A DNA stretch of 45,786 nucleotides. It comes from an uncultured Alphaproteobacteria bacterium. Lineage in GTDB: Bacteria > Pseudomonadota > Alphaproteobacteria > Rhizobiales > Aestuariivirgaceae. Position 1 is the stretch's first letter. Each line of letters starts with the position of its first letter. The notes beneath the pieces are model-generated. The model had not been told where the DNA came from. It made no database searches and saw only the letters and a program-made list of their open reading frames with translations. The stretch lies in assembly GCA_937872985.1 (NCBI GenBank), contig CALMUW010000113.1, positions 1-45,786 of the forward strand. Reading direction: 5' to 3'. The translations under genes were made by a program, and so were the position numbers. This document shows, piece by piece, positions 24,162 through 32,116 of the stretch.

Positions 24162-24734
24162 CTAAAAACGCAGTTTTGCCAAGAGGATAGCAGCAATACC
24201 CAGAAGGATGAGCGCAAGCGCGAATCCGCTCACCCAGGCATAGACCAGGGCCGCGGCGGAATAGCCGCCCCGGAGGCTTGAGTCCTCTCGCTCCCGGGCC
24301 GGAATGCCGCCTGCCGCCGGGGCCGTTGCCCGGGTCCGGTCCATGGCCGCCGCCAGGCGCTCGCGCGCCACCATGCGGTGGGCCATGTGGCGCAGCACGA
24401 AGCCTGCCATTTCACCGCGATCGGCACTTGCAAACAGCAGGGCCGCTTCGCCCCGCCCTTCCTCGATGAGTTGGAAGGTGCGGCCATCCTCCGCCAGACG
24501 CACATGCGAGATGAGATCGACCCACAGGCGTGGCGGCTCGCCCGGCGCCACCGAAAGGTCCAGCAGCCCCGCCGCCAGCGGCTGATCGACCAGCGCCTCC
24601 TCCACATCCTCCTGCAGCACCCGGAGCCGCAGGGCCTCAACGTCAGCCAGACTGAGCAGCGCCTCGCGATGGGCCGCCGCGGCCAGCCGCGCCTGTTTCA
24701 GCGCCGGAGCAAGCCGGTCGTCTTTCTCGGCCAA
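24162..24734 (-). CDS. Membrane-anchored protein of unknown function
   Basis: This protein is predicted at 190 residues from a TTG at 24734, chosen because AGGAG stands six bases upstream; a longer frame begins at ATG 24809 without a clear ribosome site. The first ~150 residues are charged and helical, rich in Ala, Arg, Glu and Leu. The last ~25 residues (YAWVSGFALALILLGIAAILL) form a single C-terminal membrane helix, so the bulk probably faces the cytoplasm in a tail-anchored way. I do not recognise a domain. It lies between the sphingolipid ligase and another single-pass protein gene, in the same direction, which hints at envelope-related work without proving it. Confidence 0.65.
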   Translation of the reverse strand: MAEKDDRLAPALKQARLAAAAHREALLSLADVEALRLRVLQEDVEEALVDQPLAAGLLDLSVAPGEPPRLWVDLISHVRLAEDGRTFQLIEEGRGEAALLFASADRGEMAGFVLRHMAHRMVARERLAAAMDRTRATAPAAGGIPAREREDSSLRGGYSAAALVYAWVSGFALALILLGIAAILLAKLRF

Positions 24735-24835
24735 GGGGCTCTCCTGTTCAGCAACTGTGCCGGGCTGGGCCACCCGGCGGGTTTGACCCAGCTTGCCCAA
24801 GCTGCCCATGCAGGGCCAGTGCCAATTCGGTGGGG

Positions 24836-25528
24836 TCAGCCGCAACTGGCGGGCAATGCCGCCGTGCCCAGCCACAGTTCGAAGGTATTGGGCCTGACCT
24901 TGGCCGCCATGGCCTCATCGGCGGACACATCCTTCACCGTCACCGCCAGCCCGACATTGCCGAAGATCTTGCCGATCTCCTCGGCCCGCACCCCATCGGT
25001 GGCGCGGAAGAACCGGATTTCATGTTCGGCCCCGGCCCAGGTGGCCCGCGAATAGCCCGGCACCACAATGGAACTGCGCGCGCTGGCATCGGCCTTGTTC
25101 AGCAGTTGCCGCACGCAGGCGCGCTGCGCCTCGTCCATGGCATAGACGAAGACCCGGCTGGGCATGCGCTCCAGCGCCAGCCGGTATGTCTCGGCCACCT
25201 TGGCATTCTCCACCGAGGCCTTGAGCAGCGCCTGTTCCATCAGCGGCAGCAGCTCCCGGTCCGAGGAGGAATTGGCATAGGCCAGTTGCGCCGCCACGAA
25301 TTCCACCGGCACCTTGTCGTTCTTCAGCAGATACTCGAACATGGCCACGCCGTATTTGCGCTTCTCGGCGTTCTGGTCCGACACCAGATCGATCATGGTC
25401 TTGAGGTCGTTCAGGTTCTGCTGCCAGCGCGTGTAGTAAAGGCCGGTGCCCGCCACCGTCACGGGGATCATCACCGTGGCCAGAACCTGCACCAGAGTCT
25501 CGCGCCAGGGCTTGTAGGAGGTGGACAT
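24836..25528 (-). CDS. Single-pass membrane protein of unknown function
   Basis: This 230-residue protein starts at ATG 25528, with GGGAGA five bases before it. An N-terminal hydrophobic segment (LVQVLATVMIPVTVAGTGLYY, about residues 11-31) is the only membrane helix, followed by TRWQQNLNDLKTMIDLVSDQ. The remainder is probably outside or inside as one soluble domain with alternating helices, ending in a segment containing RATDGVRAEEIGKIFGNVGLAVTVKDV. No known domain is recognised. It lies 42 bp after the HAD phosphatase gene and about 100 bp before the 24162-24734 gene. Confidence 0.7.
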   Translation of the reverse strand: MSTSYKPWRETLVQVLATVMIPVTVAGTGLYYTRWQQNLNDLKTMIDLVSDQNAEKRKYGVAMFEYLLKNDKVPVEFVAAQLAYANSSSDRELLPLMEQALLKASVENAKVAETYRLALERMPSRVFVYAMDEAQRACVRQLLNKADASARSSIVVPGYSRATWAGAEHEIRFFRATDGVRAEEIGKIFGNVGLAVTVKDVSADEAMAAKVRPNTFELWLGTAALPASCG

Positions 25529-25570
25529 GCTGTCTCCCGCGATTCGCCGGGGCAAGTTAGCATGAGCCGG

Positions 25571-26362
25571 TCACGGCGCTGAATGGCCCCGCGCCGCCAG
25601 CAGCCGGTCCGCAAACTCCACGAAGCCCGCCCCGCCCTCGGCCAAGGTCACAAAGCGCGGCAGGCTTTTCAGGCGATCAGCGAAATTCCGCACATTGGCC
25701 ACGCCGACACTGTTCGCGAAAGCCGCAAACATCGGCTCATCATTCAGACTGTCCCCGATATAGGCGATGCGGTCATTGTCGCGCGCCACATCCAGGCCGA
25801 ACTGCCGCGTCAGAAGATCGCGTGTCATGGTGAGCTTGTCGAAGTCGCCGATCCAGGCGTTGACATGGCTGCCGCTCATGCTCGCCGAAACGCCATGGTC
25901 GCGGAAGGCCTGCACCATGGCCATGGCTTCGTCGAGGGGCAGCGGCCCCACATCCTCGCTGTAGTCGATGGCATAGTCGATCAGCCGATAGGGTTGGTCG
26001 CTGGCAGGCCTCGCCCCGGGAAAGTGCCGCAAGATCTCCGCCGCCACAGCGGCAAGGCGTTGGGCATTCGCCACGCGCTCCGCCGCCGTGTGGAAAAAGC
26101 GCTTCACCATGCGCGCCTCCGGCCCATGGCAGGAGAACCAGAAGGCCCCGCCCTCGCCCACCACGCCGGCCAGCGGCCATTGCCGCGCGAAGTGATCGCA
26201 CCAGCCCGCCGAACGTCCCGTCACCGCCACCACCTCAACCCCCGCCTGCCGCAGCGCCGCCAGGGTCGGCACCACCGGCGGCCACAGCAGGCCCTGCGCG
26301 GTCAGCGTGCCGTCGACATCGGTCAGCACCAGGTCGATCCGCGCCAGCCTCTCCGGCGTCAT
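25571..26362 (-). CDS. HAD superfamily phosphatase (Cof/SPP-like)
   Basis: This protein is 263 residues from ATG 26362. A GTG at 26380 would add six residues, and neither start has a convincing ribosome site. The catalytic aspartates are D15 and D17 in LTDVDGTL. TGRS marks motif II, and the final IGDSLNDEPMFAAF supplies the Mg-binding Asp pair. The cap between motifs II and III is of the type seen in Cof, sucrose-phosphate and mannosyl-phosphoglycerate phosphatases, so a sugar phosphate substrate is plausible. It follows the FAD oxidoreductase gene closely (23 bp from its stop), so it may be part of the same operon. Confidence 0.85.
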   Translation of the reverse strand: MTPERLARIDLVLTDVDGTLTAQGLLWPPVVPTLAALRQAGVEVVAVTGRSAGWCDHFARQWPLAGVVGEGGAFWFSCHGPEARMVKRFFHTAAERVANAQRLAAVAAEILRHFPGARPASDQPYRLIDYAIDYSEDVGPLPLDEAMAMVQAFRDHGVSASMSGSHVNAWIGDFDKLTMTRDLLTRQFGLDVARDNDRIAYIGDSLNDEPMFAAFANSVGVANVRNFADRLKSLPRFVTLAEGGAGFVEFADRLLAARGHSAP

Positions 26363-26385
26363 GTCGGCAAGAGGCTGCACGCGGT

Positions 26386-27456
26386 TCAGCCCATCAGCAG
26401 CCGGTCGAGCGGGAAGGGATCGAGAAGCGGCTCGCGCTTGCCCGCCAGCAGTTCATCGGCGCAGACCTTGCCGATGATCGGCGCCATGGTGCCCCCGCCA
26501 TGGCTCATGGCCACATAAAGTCCCTGCCGCCCCAGCGGCCTGCCGACGGCGGGAAAACCGTCGCCCGGCACCGGCTTGGCGCTCACGGTATAGAAATCCA
26601 TGGCGATGGCGTCCCCCCCGGTCACCAGATCCTGCAGCCGCCGGAACAGCGCCCGTGCCGTGCCGGTGGGATCATCGCCGGGATTGCCCCCGGCAAAGTC
26701 GACGCCCGCCGTCAGCCTGCCCTCCGCCGTCTGGCGCGCATGCACGCCGGGCGCCATGACCAGCCCGTTCAACACCCGGTGCGCCGGCAACGAGTGCACC
26801 AGCAGCCCCTTGGGAAAGGAGAACTTGAGGCCGATGCCGATGGTCTGGAGAATGCCGGGCATGCCCGCCCCCGCCGCCAGCACGATCTCGTCCGCCGCCA
26901 GCGTCCCGGCGTCGGTGATCACCGCGTTCACCCGGTCGCCGGCCTGCTCCAGCCACTTCACATGCACATTGTGAATGACTCTGGCGCCCATGTCCCGGGC
27001 GGCGTTCATGAGCGTATGCGCCGCCGCCAGGCTCTCCACCATGCCCTCCTCCGCCACATGCACCGCCGTCTCCGGCGGCAGGCGCAGGCCGGGCTCCAGC
27101 CGGATCACTTCAGCCCGGTTGACCAGCCGCGTGCCATAGCCCCAGCGGCCATAGGTCTCAGCAAACTCCAGGAGTTTCTCCGGCGGCAGGTCATACATCA
27201 GCCCGCCGCACCAATCGACCACCAGATCGGGAACGTCGCGATCGAGTTCGCGCCATAGCCCCATGGAGGCATGGCGCAGATGGAAATAGGGTTCGGGATT
27301 GCCCCAGTTGGCGTTGAGCCAACCCCAGGACCCGGTGGTGGCGTTGCCGCCCTCCTCGGTGTCCAGCACCGTGACCTCGGCACCGGCGCGGGTGAGGTAA
27401 TAGGCCAGCGCCGCGCCGATGATGCCCGCCCCGGCAATGACCACGCTCTTAGCCAT
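26386..27456 (-). CDS. FAD-dependent amine/D-amino-acid oxidoreductase (DadA-like)
   Basis: This 356-residue flavoprotein begins with the dinucleotide-binding motif VVIAGAGIIGAALAYYL (GxGxxG), followed by an acid at the end of strand 2 (LDTEEGG). The C-terminal segment SHGGGTMAPIIGKVCADEL is the usual FAD-binding end of DAO/DadA/glycine oxidase enzymes. It should oxidise an amino acid or secondary amine. It overlaps the upstream BKACE gene by 8 bases, so both are translated together. The substrate is not visible. The pairing with a beta-keto acid cleavage enzyme suggests breakdown of an amino acid or amine-derived compound. Confidence 0.85.
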   Translation of the reverse strand: MAKSVVIAGAGIIGAALAYYLTRAGAEVTVLDTEEGGNATTGSWGWLNANWGNPEPYFHLRHASMGLWRELDRDVPDLVVDWCGGLMYDLPPEKLLEFAETYGRWGYGTRLVNRAEVIRLEPGLRLPPETAVHVAEEGMVESLAAAHTLMNAARDMGARVIHNVHVKWLEQAGDRVNAVITDAGTLAADEIVLAAGAGMPGILQTIGIGLKFSFPKGLLVHSLPAHRVLNGLVMAPGVHARQTAEGRLTAGVDFAGGNPGDDPTGTARALFRRLQDLVTGGDAIAMDFYTVSAKPVPGDGFPAVGRPLGRQGLYVAMSHGGGTMAPIIGKVCADELLAGKREPLLDPFPLDRLLMG

Positions 27457-28399
27457 GATTGTGCATGATCCGGGTCTGCCCCGCGCCCTTCAGGGCCAGC
27501 ATGGCGCGCGCCTCTTCCGCCGTGGCAATGGGCAGCGACAATTCCTCCAGGATATGGCGCATCTTCGCCACCAGCGCCGCATTGGACGGAGCCAGTTGGC
27601 CCTTGCCCATGAACAGGTTGTCTTCCAGTCCCACCCGCACATGGCCGCCCATCACCGCCGCCATGGTGCAATAGGGAATCTCGTGCCGGCCCGCCGGCAG
27701 GACCGACCAGTGATACTGGTCGCCGAACAGCCGCTCGGCGGTTTCGCGCATCATGAAGACCGCCTGGGTTTCCGCGCCGATGCCGCCCAGGATGCCGAAG
27801 ATGCTCTGCACGAAGAGCGGCGGCGTCACCAGTTTGCGGTCGAGGAAATGCGCCAGCGTGTAGAGATGGCCCACATCGTAGCACTCGAACTCGAAGCGCG
27901 TGCCATGGCCCTTGCCCAGGCGCTCGAGGATCTTCTCGATGTCGCCCGGCGTGTTGCGGAAAATGAAATCGCGCGAGTTTTCCAGGTGCGCCCGCTCCCA
28001 CGGATGGGTGAAGCTCTGGTAGCGTTCGAGCATGGGATAGAGCGCGAAATTCATCGACCCCATGTTGAGCGAGCACATCTCCGGCGAAAAGCGCTCCGCC
28101 GCCAACAGACGTTCGTCGACGCTCATGCCCTGGCCGCCGCCCGTGGTGATGTTGATGACCGCATCACTGGCCGCCGCGATCTCCGGCAGGAAGGCGGCAA
28201 AATGCTCGGGATCCGGCGACGGCCTGCCGTCCGCCGGATGGCGCGCGTGAAGGTGGAGAATGGCCGCTCCGGCGCGGGCAGCCGCAATGGCCTGAGCCGC
28301 GATATCACCGGGGCTAACGGGCAGGTGGGGCGACATGGACGGGGTATGGATCGACCCCGTGATGGCGCAGGTGATGATCGTTTTGGTCTTCTTGAGCAC
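27449..28399 (-). CDS. BKACE (DUF849) beta-keto acid cleavage enzyme
   Basis: This 316-residue protein starts at GTG 28399, with GGAG eight bases upstream; a GTG two codons earlier would be too close to that site. It belongs to the BKACE/DUF849 family, whose known member Kce cleaves 3-keto-5-aminohexanoate with acetyl-CoA. The Zn-ligand segment HLHAR is at H49 and H51, with VINITTGGGQGMSVDERL after it and VMGGHVRVGLEDNLFMGKGQLAPSNAALV near the end. It is the first gene of a probable operon with an FAD oxidoreductase and an HAD phosphatase. A perfect 16-bp palindrome 107 bp upstream could be the operator. Confidence 0.9.
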   Translation of the reverse strand: MLKKTKTIITCAITGSIHTPSMSPHLPVSPGDIAAQAIAAARAGAAILHLHARHPADGRPSPDPEHFAAFLPEIAAASDAVINITTGGGQGMSVDERLLAAERFSPEMCSLNMGSMNFALYPMLERYQSFTHPWERAHLENSRDFIFRNTPGDIEKILERLGKGHGTRFEFECYDVGHLYTLAHFLDRKLVTPPLFVQSIFGILGGIGAETQAVFMMRETAERLFGDQYHWSVLPAGRHEIPYCTMAAVMGGHVRVGLEDNLFMGKGQLAPSNAALVAKMRHILEELSLPIATAEEARAMLALKGAGQTRIMHNHG

Positions 28400-28505
28400 G
28401 CTCACGCTCCAGAAAGTGGGGAACACTAAGCGCGAAACCGATGATTTGTCACCATCGGACCGCACCAAAGCACTGGACGCTGTGTCACAGGGGGCGCGGG
28501 ATTAT

Positions 28506-28521
28506 GTGAGGAATTCCTCAC
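28506..28521. promoter_or_regulatory. Perfect 16-bp palindrome, putative operator
   Basis: GTGAGGAATTCCTCAC is a perfect 16-bp palindrome with no spacer, 107-122 bases before the BKACE start. Dimeric regulators such as GntR or TetR types bind such sites. The cognate regulator gene is not adjacent. Control of the BKACE operon is an inference from position. Confidence 0.45.
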
Positions 28522-28575
28522 TCAATCTACGCGCGAGCATGCTGCCCCGGACTGCTTGCGCCACCCTTGCAAGAC

Positions 28576-28605
28576 AAAACCCCACAGCCGGGCTGTGGGG
28601 TTTTG
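28576..28605 (-). terminator. Rho-independent terminator of tRNA-Met
   Basis: A perfect hairpin, AAAACCCCACAGCC paired with GGCTGTGGGGTTTT, lies six bases beyond the 3' end of tRNA-Met on the minus strand, ending in TTTT. It should stop transcription of the tRNA and is symmetrical enough to work in both directions. Confidence 0.85.
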
Positions 28606-28610
28606 AAAAG

Positions 28611-28687
28611 TGGTAGCGGGAGAGGGAGTTGAACCCCCGACCCCAGGATTATGATTCCCGTGCTCTAACCAACTGAGCTACCCCGCC
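28611..28687 (-). tRNA. tRNA-Met (CAT)
   Basis: This 77-base tRNA includes the encoded CCA. The D arm GCTCAGTTGGTTAGAGC, anticodon stem CGGGA/TCCTG around the loop ATCATAA (anticodon CAT), and the T arm with GGTTCAACTCC are all visible. The acceptor stem GGCGGGG pairs with TCCCGCT through two G-U pairs. The form fits the elongator tRNA-Met common in alphaproteobacteria; the initiator type would lack a pair at position 1-72. Confidence 0.92.
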
Positions 28688-28750
28688 GAGGTGGTTGCGA
28701 TATAGAAAGCTTCCGCGGCCCAAGTCAAGCGGGCACAGCATGACGCTTCG

Positions 28751-29530
28751 TCAGGCCTCTTCCTCATGGTCAACGCCAGTGAAGGTGCGCCACAGGGAAA
28801 TGGCGGCGAAATAGAGCGAGGCCCCGCCCCAGAGCCACAATTGCACCGCATAGACGGTATCCGTCGGGCCCTTGTCCTTGGACGAAATGACCAGCGACAG
28901 CGTCATGGCCGCCCACAGCACGGTCATCGGGATGGTGACTTCGCGCCAGCGCGTCACGCGCAGGGGGTGAACGAATTTCACCGGAATGAAGGTCAGCACC
29001 GCCAGGACCAGAATGGTGATGAGATTGATCAGCCACCCGGTTTCAAGAAGGTAGAAAAACAGCACCACCACGTTCCAGATGGCGGGGAAGCCGACGAAAT
29101 AATAGTCCGATGACTTCATGCCGAGATTGGCGAAGGTGTAGCATGACACCGCCATGATGATGACCGCGGCAATCAGGCTCCAGGTCTGCCCGGTGAACCA
29201 GAAGGGCGCGGGCACCATGTTGAACCAGTAGATCATCAGCGCCGGCACGGCCACATAGGTGAAATAGTCGATCACCAGGTCAAGCGCCGAGCCGTCGAAA
29301 TTGGGCGTGAATTCGCGCACCCTGGCCTTGCGCGCCAGCGAACCGTCGACGCCGTCCACGAACAGCGCCACGCCCAGCCAGATGAAGGCCGCCACCGCAT
29401 CGTTCTTCAGCACCGCCACCAGCGCCAGGAAGCCAGCGATGATGCCGCAGACCGTGAAGGCATGCACCGCCCAGGCGATGCCCTTCTTGATGTCCCGGTC
29501 CAGTTCAGGATCGATATGAAGCTTGGCCAC
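28751..29530 (-). CDS. pcs: Phosphatidylcholine synthase
   Basis: This 259-residue protein has eight or so hydrophobic segments and is phosphatidylcholine synthase, which condenses CDP-diacylglycerol with choline to give phosphatidylcholine and CMP in the inner membrane. The modified CDP-alcohol motif of Pcs, DGx2ARx12Gx3Dx3D, is perfect: D62, G63, A66, R67, G80, D84 and D88. The spacing of twelve between AR and G separates Pcs from other family members (eight). The gene is followed upstream by pmtA, so two alternative phosphatidylcholine routes sit side by side. Confidence 0.95.
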   Translation of the reverse strand: MAKLHIDPELDRDIKKGIAWAVHAFTVCGIIAGFLALVAVLKNDAVAAFIWLGVALFVDGVDGSLARKARVREFTPNFDGSALDLVIDYFTYVAVPALMIYWFNMVPAPFWFTGQTWSLIAAVIIMAVSCYTFANLGMKSSDYYFVGFPAIWNVVVLFFYLLETGWLINLITILVLAVLTFIPVKFVHPLRVTRWREVTIPMTVLWAAMTLSLVISSKDKGPTDTVYAVQLWLWGGASLYFAAISLWRTFTGVDHEEEA

Positions 29531-29595
29531 GTCTCGCGTCCGTTATTTGGGGCAGACTATAGGCAAGGCTGGCGGTGAGCGCAATTGACCGCGCC

Positions 29596-30234
29596 TCATT
29601 CGGCCTTGCGGAAGTCCAGCATGGTGAAGAAGCCGAAGGGTCTGGCGGGGGTGGCCGAGACGAGGTGCAGCTTGTCGCTCACCATCACCGTGTGCAGGGG
29701 AAACTCCGGCCGCCAGCCCAGCCTGGTGGCATGCCTGGAAAAGCCCTTTTCGATCATGGCGCGCAAGCCCCGGTCAACGCTGAAGTGATTGACCAGCAGC
29801 ACCGTTCCGCCGGGCCGGGTCACCCGCGCCAGCTCGTGCATCACCCGCGCCGGATCCGGCACCACGGTCAAGACGAACATGGCCATCACCACGTCAAAAT
29901 GATGGTCCGGGAAGTCGAGATGGCCCGCGTCCATCTCATGCAGGCGCACAGTCCTGCCCACCCTGTGGGCCCGCTCCTGCGCCCGCGCCAGCATGTCCGG
30001 CGACAGATCGACCCCCGTCACCTCGAACTGCGGCCCATAGTGCGGCAGGGCAAGACCCGTGCCCACGCCCACTTCCAGCAGCCGCCCCGACAGGCGGTTC
30101 ACATGGGCTGCCGCCTGCCGGACGCCGGCCTCCACGATTCTTCCGAAGGTGTGGTCATAGACCGGAGCCCAGCGCCGATAGGCGCGGCGCACATCATGGT
30201 GATCCATTTTTGCCAGTCTGGCCCGGTGCGGCAT
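29596..30234 (-). CDS. pmtA: Phospholipid (phosphatidylethanolamine) N-methyltransferase
   Basis: This 212-residue SAM-dependent methyltransferase starts at ATG 30234, which has a strong AGGAGGT six bases upstream. The N-terminal YRRWAPVYDHTFGRIVEAG segment is typical of the PmtA family that methylates phosphatidylethanolamine to phosphatidylcholine. SAM-binding motif I is LLEVGVGTGLALPHY, with the acidic DLSPDMLARA segment after it. Length matches bacterial PmtA of the Rhodobacter/Rhizobium types. It lies immediately upstream of pcs in the same direction, consistent with both PC routes. Another small-molecule methyltransferase cannot be excluded, but the YDxxFG block favours PmtA. Confidence 0.85.
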   Translation of the reverse strand: MPHRARLAKMDHHDVRRAYRRWAPVYDHTFGRIVEAGVRQAAAHVNRLSGRLLEVGVGTGLALPHYGPQFEVTGVDLSPDMLARAQERAHRVGRTVRLHEMDAGHLDFPDHHFDVVMAMFVLTVVPDPARVMHELARVTRPGGTVLLVNHFSVDRGLRAMIEKGFSRHATRLGWRPEFPLHTVMVSDKLHLVSATPARPFGFFTMLDFRKAE

Positions 30235-30309
30235 GGGGCGACCTCCTGAAAGAGTCGCAAAATGATCATGAAGCGTCGCAATTTCAAGATGAAATTTGAC
30301 CTGCGGCCA

Positions 30310-31467
30310 TCAAACCCGGATGAATCCGCCCCCCAGCAGCCGGGCCCCGGCCCCGGCTCCGTCATAAAATACACAGGCCTGACCGGGGGACACCCCCTCC
30401 TCGCCTCCCGCCAGGTCCACCACCGTCCCGGCACCCGCCCGGCACACCGTGGCCGCCACCGGCGCGCGGGTGGAGCGGATGCGCGCCATGACGGGCCGAG
30501 GGGTTTCATCCAGCGGCACATCGCCCAGCCAGTTCACCTCGCCCAGCGTCAGCACATGTCGGCGCAGCGCGGCGCGCGGCCCCACCACCACGCGCGCCCT
30601 CTCCGGCTCCAGCGCAATGACATAGAGCGGCTCGGCCTGCTCGATGCCCTGATCAACGCCAAGCCCCCGACGCTGGCCGATGGTGTAATGAATGACGCCC
30701 GCATGGCGCCCGACGACGCGCCCATCCACATGCACGATCTCGCCTTCCTGTGCCGCCTCGGGCCGAAGCTTCAGCACCAGATCGGCATAGCGCCCCTCCG
30801 GCACGAAGCAGATATCCTGGCTGTCGGGCTTCTCCGCCACGGCCAGCCCCATGGCCACCGCCAGTGCCCGGGTTTGCGCCTTGGCGATCGACCCCAGCGG
30901 AAACCGCAGAAAGTCAGCCTGATCCTGCGTGGTCGCAAAAAGGAAATAGCTCTGGTCACGCGCCACATCGGCGGGAACGTAAAGTCCGCGCCGCCCCCCC
31001 GCCAGCGCCCGGCTCTCGATATAGTGACCAGTAACCAGAGCCGAAGCCCCGAGGTCACGGGCGCGGGCCAGAAGGTCGGCGAACTTGACCGTCTGGTTGC
31101 AGCGGATGCAGGGCACCGGTGTTTCGCCGCGCAGGTAGCTGTCGGCAAAATCGTCGATCACCGTTTCCCGGAAGCGGTCCTCGAAATCGAGCACATAGTG
31201 CGGAATGCCAAGGTCAGATGCGACCCGGCGGGCATCGTGGATATCCTGCCCGGCGCAACAGGCCCCGCGCTTCGCCACCGCCGCGCCATGATCATAAAGC
31301 TGAAGCGTAATCCCCACCGTGTCAAAGCCTGCCGCCTTGACCAGGCCCGCCGCCACCGAGGAGTCGACGCCCCCCGACATGGCCACCACCACGCGGGTCT
31401 GTTCCACAGGCCCGGCGAGGCCGAGGCTGGCCCGGACGTCAGAGATCATGCCGGATGTTACGGTCAT
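30310..31467 (-). CDS. mnmA: tRNA-uridine 2-sulfurtransferase MnmA
   Basis: This protein is 385 residues from ATG 31467 (another possible start is ATG 31449). It adds sulfur to uridine 34 of Lys, Glu and Gln tRNAs. The ATP-pyrophosphatase loop SGGVDSS is at residues 31-37, the catalytic cysteine is the one before NQTVKF (C123), and the second cysteine is in SQDICFV. The C-terminal beta-barrel ends in [18 protein letters not shown]. The gene is divergent from sciP, with about 180 bp of shared promoter. A longer frame beginning 90 bases upstream is rejected because the extra residues are not part of the family. Confidence 0.95.
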   Translation of the reverse strand: MTVTSGMISDVRASLGLAGPVEQTRVVVAMSGGVDSSVAAGLVKAAGFDTVGITLQLYDHGAAVAKRGACCAGQDIHDARRVASDLGIPHYVLDFEDRFRETVIDDFADSYLRGETPVPCIRCNQTVKFADLLARARDLGASALVTGHYIESRALAGGRRGLYVPADVARDQSYFLFATTQDQADFLRFPLGSIAKAQTRALAVAMGLAVAEKPDSQDICFVPEGRYADLVLKLRPEAAQEGEIVHVDGRVVGRHAGVIHYTIGQRRGLGVDQGIEQAEPLYVIALEPERARVVVGPRAALRRHVLTLGEVNWLGDVPLDETPRPVMARIRSTRAPVAATVCRAGAGTVVDLAGGEEGVSPGQACVFYDGAGAGARLLGGGFIRV

Positions 31468-31646
31468 GGCAAGTAGATGGGCGTTTTCCACGCAAAACGC
31501 AATGCGATGGCCGCAATCTGTGCCGGATTGAACCATCGCGGGCCGGGAATTTGCCATTTGTTCATTTCCATTTCAGTCAATCTTAAGCGACGTGCCGTAG
31601 CGTGGCTCCATAGTGAGTGCCTGCGTTCTAGGTAAGTGAGTTGAGT

Positions 31647-31922
31647 ATGTCTGGTCAGTTGCGTCCTCGCGTGAACTACGTCATCGGCCCCGATGGCAGC
31701 CCCCTCACCATCGCCGACCTGCCGCCCCCGGGTGCGCATCGGTGGGTGATCCGCCGCAAGGCGGAAGTGGTGGCGGCGGTCCGCGGCGGTCTTCTGAGCC
31801 TCGAAGAAGCCTGCGAAAGATACACTCTCACGGTTGAGGAATATCTTGGCTGGCAGCGGTCCATCGACCGTCACGGCCTTGCCGGACTGCGCACCACGCG
31901 CATCCAGCAATACCGTCATTGA
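31647..31922 (+). CDS. sciP: CtrA inhibitor SciP
   Basis: This 91-residue protein (DUF1153 family) starts at ATG 31647. SciP binds CtrA-regulated promoters or CtrA itself and blocks CtrA-dependent transcription in C. crescentus. The family core is conserved: YVIGPDGSPLTIADLPPP and WVIRRKAEVVAAVRGGLLSLEEACERYTLTVEEYLGWQ, with a small helix-turn-helix. Its size is exactly the family's. Co-location with ctrA (1 kb downstream) and chpT supports the role. It ends before a strong rho-independent terminator at 31957-31990. A single TTAAG half-site lies upstream in the promoter region, but no full CtrA box is obvious. Confidence 0.92.
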   Translation: MSGQLRPRVNYVIGPDGSPLTIADLPPPGAHRWVIRRKAEVVAAVRGGLLSLEEACERYTLTVEEYLGWQRSIDRHGLAGLRTTRIQQYRH

Positions 31923-31956
31923 GGTTCGGACGCTGGTTCAGCGATCCCCTGCGTAG

Positions 31957-31990
31957 AAAAGGCCGGTGCGCTCGCACCGGCCTTTTCGTT
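31957..31990 (+). terminator. Rho-independent terminator of sciP
   Basis: A perfect 14-bp stem (AAAAGGCCGGTGCG / CGCACCGGCCTTTT) with a two-base loop is followed by CGTT. It lies 34 bp after the sciP stop and would work on both strands. Confidence 0.85.
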
Positions 31991-32033
31991 ATCCATTATC
32001 AAGACAGGGCGCCGCGGTTTTCGGACACGATGA

Positions 32034-32060
32034 AGATGATGGGGGGAAAACCCATCATCT
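32034..32060. other. Stable hairpin between sciP and fliJ
   Basis: AGATGATGGG and CCCATCATCT form a perfect 10-bp stem around GGGAAAA. It lies between two terminators and could help end the fliJ transcript or be an unrelated RNA structure. No function is evident. Confidence 0.4.
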
Positions 32061-32091
32061 CCAAAACCAAAAGGCCCCGGAAACCGGGGCC
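32061..32091 (-). terminator. Rho-independent terminator of fliJ
   Basis: On the minus strand GGCCCCGG and CCGGGGCC form an 8-bp stem with a TTT loop, followed by TTTTGGTTTTGG. It starts 25 bases after the fliJ stop. Confidence 0.75.
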
Positions 32092-32116
32092 CAGGCATTC
32101 GTCATGAATGGAACGG

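Noticed and set aside
22152..24281. A 709-residue open frame on the plus strand
   Set aside because: It covers the cerR and acyl-AMP ligase genes on the opposite strand and is His/Arg/Gln-rich without any domain, so it is a mirror frame of the real genes.
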